This document shows, piece after piece, positions 62,129 to 64,000 of a DNA stretch of 64,000 bases (position 1 is the first letter of the stretch; each line of letters begins with the position of its first letter). The DNA is taken from positions 62,001-126,000 of the forward strand of contig CAMPDV010000940.1 of the NCBI GenBank assembly GCA_946699065.1, given 5' to 3'. This DNA is from Loxodes magnus. Lineage: Eukaryota; Ciliophora; Karyorelictea; Loxodida; Loxodidae. The notes beneath the pieces were generated by a model, which searched no databases, was not told the origin of the DNA, and was given only the letters and a program-made list of their open reading frames with translations. Position numbers and translations under genes: made by a program.

Positions 62129-64000
62129 CAAATTATGATGTGCTATAAAGCAAAACATGTAGAATTGTTGATTAGGAACCGAAAGATATAGAATAATAAT
62201 AGACTAATAAAATGTATTAAGAGTAAATAATAATCTGTTAGATTAGTTTTAAATAGCTTATATTAGCTAATCTAATACTTATATTATCTCATACTACAAA
62301 GAAACATATTATGTTAAGTTTACTCTTTCTATTAATTCAGAAAATAGTAATAGAAGATAGTAAAAATATGCTTTCTTTCTTAAAAAAGCTTATAATTTTA
62401 TTTATATCAAACAAGTAATTTTAATAAAGAGAGTATTAATAGTGGTAGCAATATAATTTATATTTGTATAGAATAATAGAAAAGAAGTAAGTGTAATATA
62501 AAGTAAAATAATTTAGGTATTATTAATTTAAAATGATAATTACAAAAATAACATAAATAATTAATATAATATTAGTTTGCTATAAAAAGATAAAGTTATC
62601 TAAATGTATTAATTATAACTAATCTAATATCTAAATTAAAGAGAAATTAATTAATAACTAATAAAGCTAAAAGGATAAAATTTTAAGTATTTAATAGACA
62701 TAATTAAACATATTAAAGCTTATTTTAATAATAAAATTAAATATTACTATTTAATAATTGTAAGATAAAATTAGTGATACACCATTTCTAGTTAGTTTAT
62801 ATATTTGCTTTCTACTACTTATATTTATTACATTTATATATTTTACTTAGAATCAACATTAAAATATATTAGTTTATTATTATAAGAGAGACCTTTATAA
62901 ATAAAAAGTTTTAATGAAATAGTAGTAAGAAAGTGGATAAATAAAAGAGTTTATCTTATAAATTCTAAAAATGCTTTGTTTTAAATAATTTGATGTTTTT
63001 TAATATTTATTCAAACTAATTAATAAGAAACTTATTTTATTTCATTTTTTTTAATTAGTAAATAGCTTAAATAAATCATTTTTTTGATTAAATGTAAGTG
63101 AAAAGCAATAATTAATAACAGTAGCTTTAAAAAAATTGTAATATTTTAATTATCATTTAAAAGGGTCAATAAAGAAATAAGGTTTTCTTATTAAAAGTCT
63201 TTGATTTAAAGTACAATTAAGTATTAACTAATAATGGATGTAAATTAAAATTATTATAATAAGGATATAATTCTTCATTATAAAATTTTGAAGTAATAAT
63301 TTATCCTTTTATTTAAAAGTAAAAAGAAATAAAATAATTAAAATTGTAAAAGTTTGTACACTATTAGTTTAATATCTTATCTTGTTTTAAGACAAAAATA
63401 GAAAAATCAATGTTTAAGAAATAAGATATTTATAAATATGCTTAATAAATAATTTCATTGTTTAATTTTATTGAAATTAAGTAAGTAAAATTAATTGAGT
63501 TATTTTAATTAAATATTTATTGAATTAAGTTATAAAATTAAAATGGGGAAAAAAGAAACGGAGAAAAAAGAAAAGCAATTTACTAAAAGTATTTTTTTAA
63601 GAAAGCTCTTAAGAGCGAGAACCCACATTTTAGGGAAAATATCTCTACTTCATTTTAAGTATGAAATTCTGCCTAACTTATGCTACTAAAAGCTAATAAA
63701 TATGATCAGTTATGACCAAAGTAAAGGTATTTCTTTAATATTTTTTAGACTAAATCCTTACTGGTCACACTTCAGTTGTTTACTCGGTAGCCATATCAAG
63801 TGACCTGAATTGAATTGTATCAGGTTCAGGATATCCTGAAAATTCGATAAAGATCTGGAATTTCCAGACTGGTGCTCTCATAAGAACTTTAACGGGGCAT
63901 ACTTATGTTGTTAACTCGGTAGTAATCTCTCCTGACTCTAGCTATATCGTATCAGGATCTGGTGACTAAACCATAAAGATCTGAAATTTATAGAATGGTT
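62129..64000. repeat. Right inverted-repeat arm, unit 3 (cut by window end)
   Basis: Reverse complement of 51437-55530. It keeps the ~230 bp lost from the unit 1 right arm, including the LINE A target in reverse at 62633-62654, uninserted. The stretch 62129-63542 has no gene and is the upstream region of the WD40 gene that follows. Confidence 0.8.
63543..64000 (+). CDS. WD40-repeat protein, copy 5 (partial)
   Basis: Exon 1 at 63543-63726 (starting MGKKETEKKEKQ), 22-nt intron 63727-63748, exon 2 from 63749 to the window end. Repeat 1 is complete and repeat 2 is cut. TGA-coded Trp in 'LNWIVSGS' and in the repeat 2 IKIW strand, as in the other copies. It is the outward-facing partner of copy 4 across the unit 3 core. 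Confidence 0.85.

Overview
The window looks like nuclear DNA of a ciliate with an unusual genetic code. It is about 80% A+T. TAA and TAG stand where glutamine is expected, and TGA stands at conserved tryptophans: WD-repeat 'IKIW' strands, the endonuclease 'NETW' and the reverse-transcriptase 'WADD'. TGA also sits exactly where a seven-blade WD40 protein should end. TAR = Gln with TGA = Trp or stop by context is known from karyorelictean ciliates such as Loxodes and, in a related form, from Condylostoma. It argues against Tetrahymena or Paramecium, where TGA is only a stop. Under this code no codon closes a frame by itself, so every gene call rests on composition, homology between copies and motif content, not on openness. 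Ordinary ORFs longer than 60 codons here are almost all antisense or out-of-frame shadows.

Layout: three diverged copies of one large unit lie in tandem. Unit 1 is about 1-31,000, unit 2 about 31,000-48,000 and unit 3 about 48,000 to the window end. The ancestral order is: LINE C (minus strand), AT-rich spacer, left arm of a long inverted repeat with an outward-facing WD40 gene, a ~6 kb core, the right arm with a second outward-facing WD40 gene, a LINE endonuclease scrap (D), LINE B (plus), a decayed LINE 3' end (E), and the next LINE C. In unit 1 a ~6 kb LINE (A1) has inserted in the left arm; unit 3 still has the empty site. Unit 2 lacks 13.9 kb, from inside its LINE A to inside scrap D, with 4 bp of microhomology at the junction, so it has lost the core and the right arm.

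Inverted-repeat element: two ~3.7-3.9 kb arms (about 3315-13075 without LINE A1, and 19133-23027) flank a core of five putative ORFs on alternating strands (14922-19071). I recognise none of the core products and no transposase. Five WD40 genes are present, one cut by the window end. Each has a 22-nt intron and, where complete, seven WD repeats.

Retroelements: one non-LTR family dominates (ORF1, AP-type endonuclease, RT with WADD, C-terminal CxC...H...C knuckle, 3' hairpin, AATTT-type tail). A1 is full length but frame-damaged, A2 is cut by the deletion, B1/B2 lack most of the RT, and C1-C3 are 5'-truncated. Two GC-richer oddities stand out: a ~300-bp module at 21,900 and 52,250 lying in opposite orientation in otherwise homologous arms, and a 535-bp insert at 61,296 that interrupts a core ORF. 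No rRNA, tRNA, CRISPR array or bacterial feature was seen.
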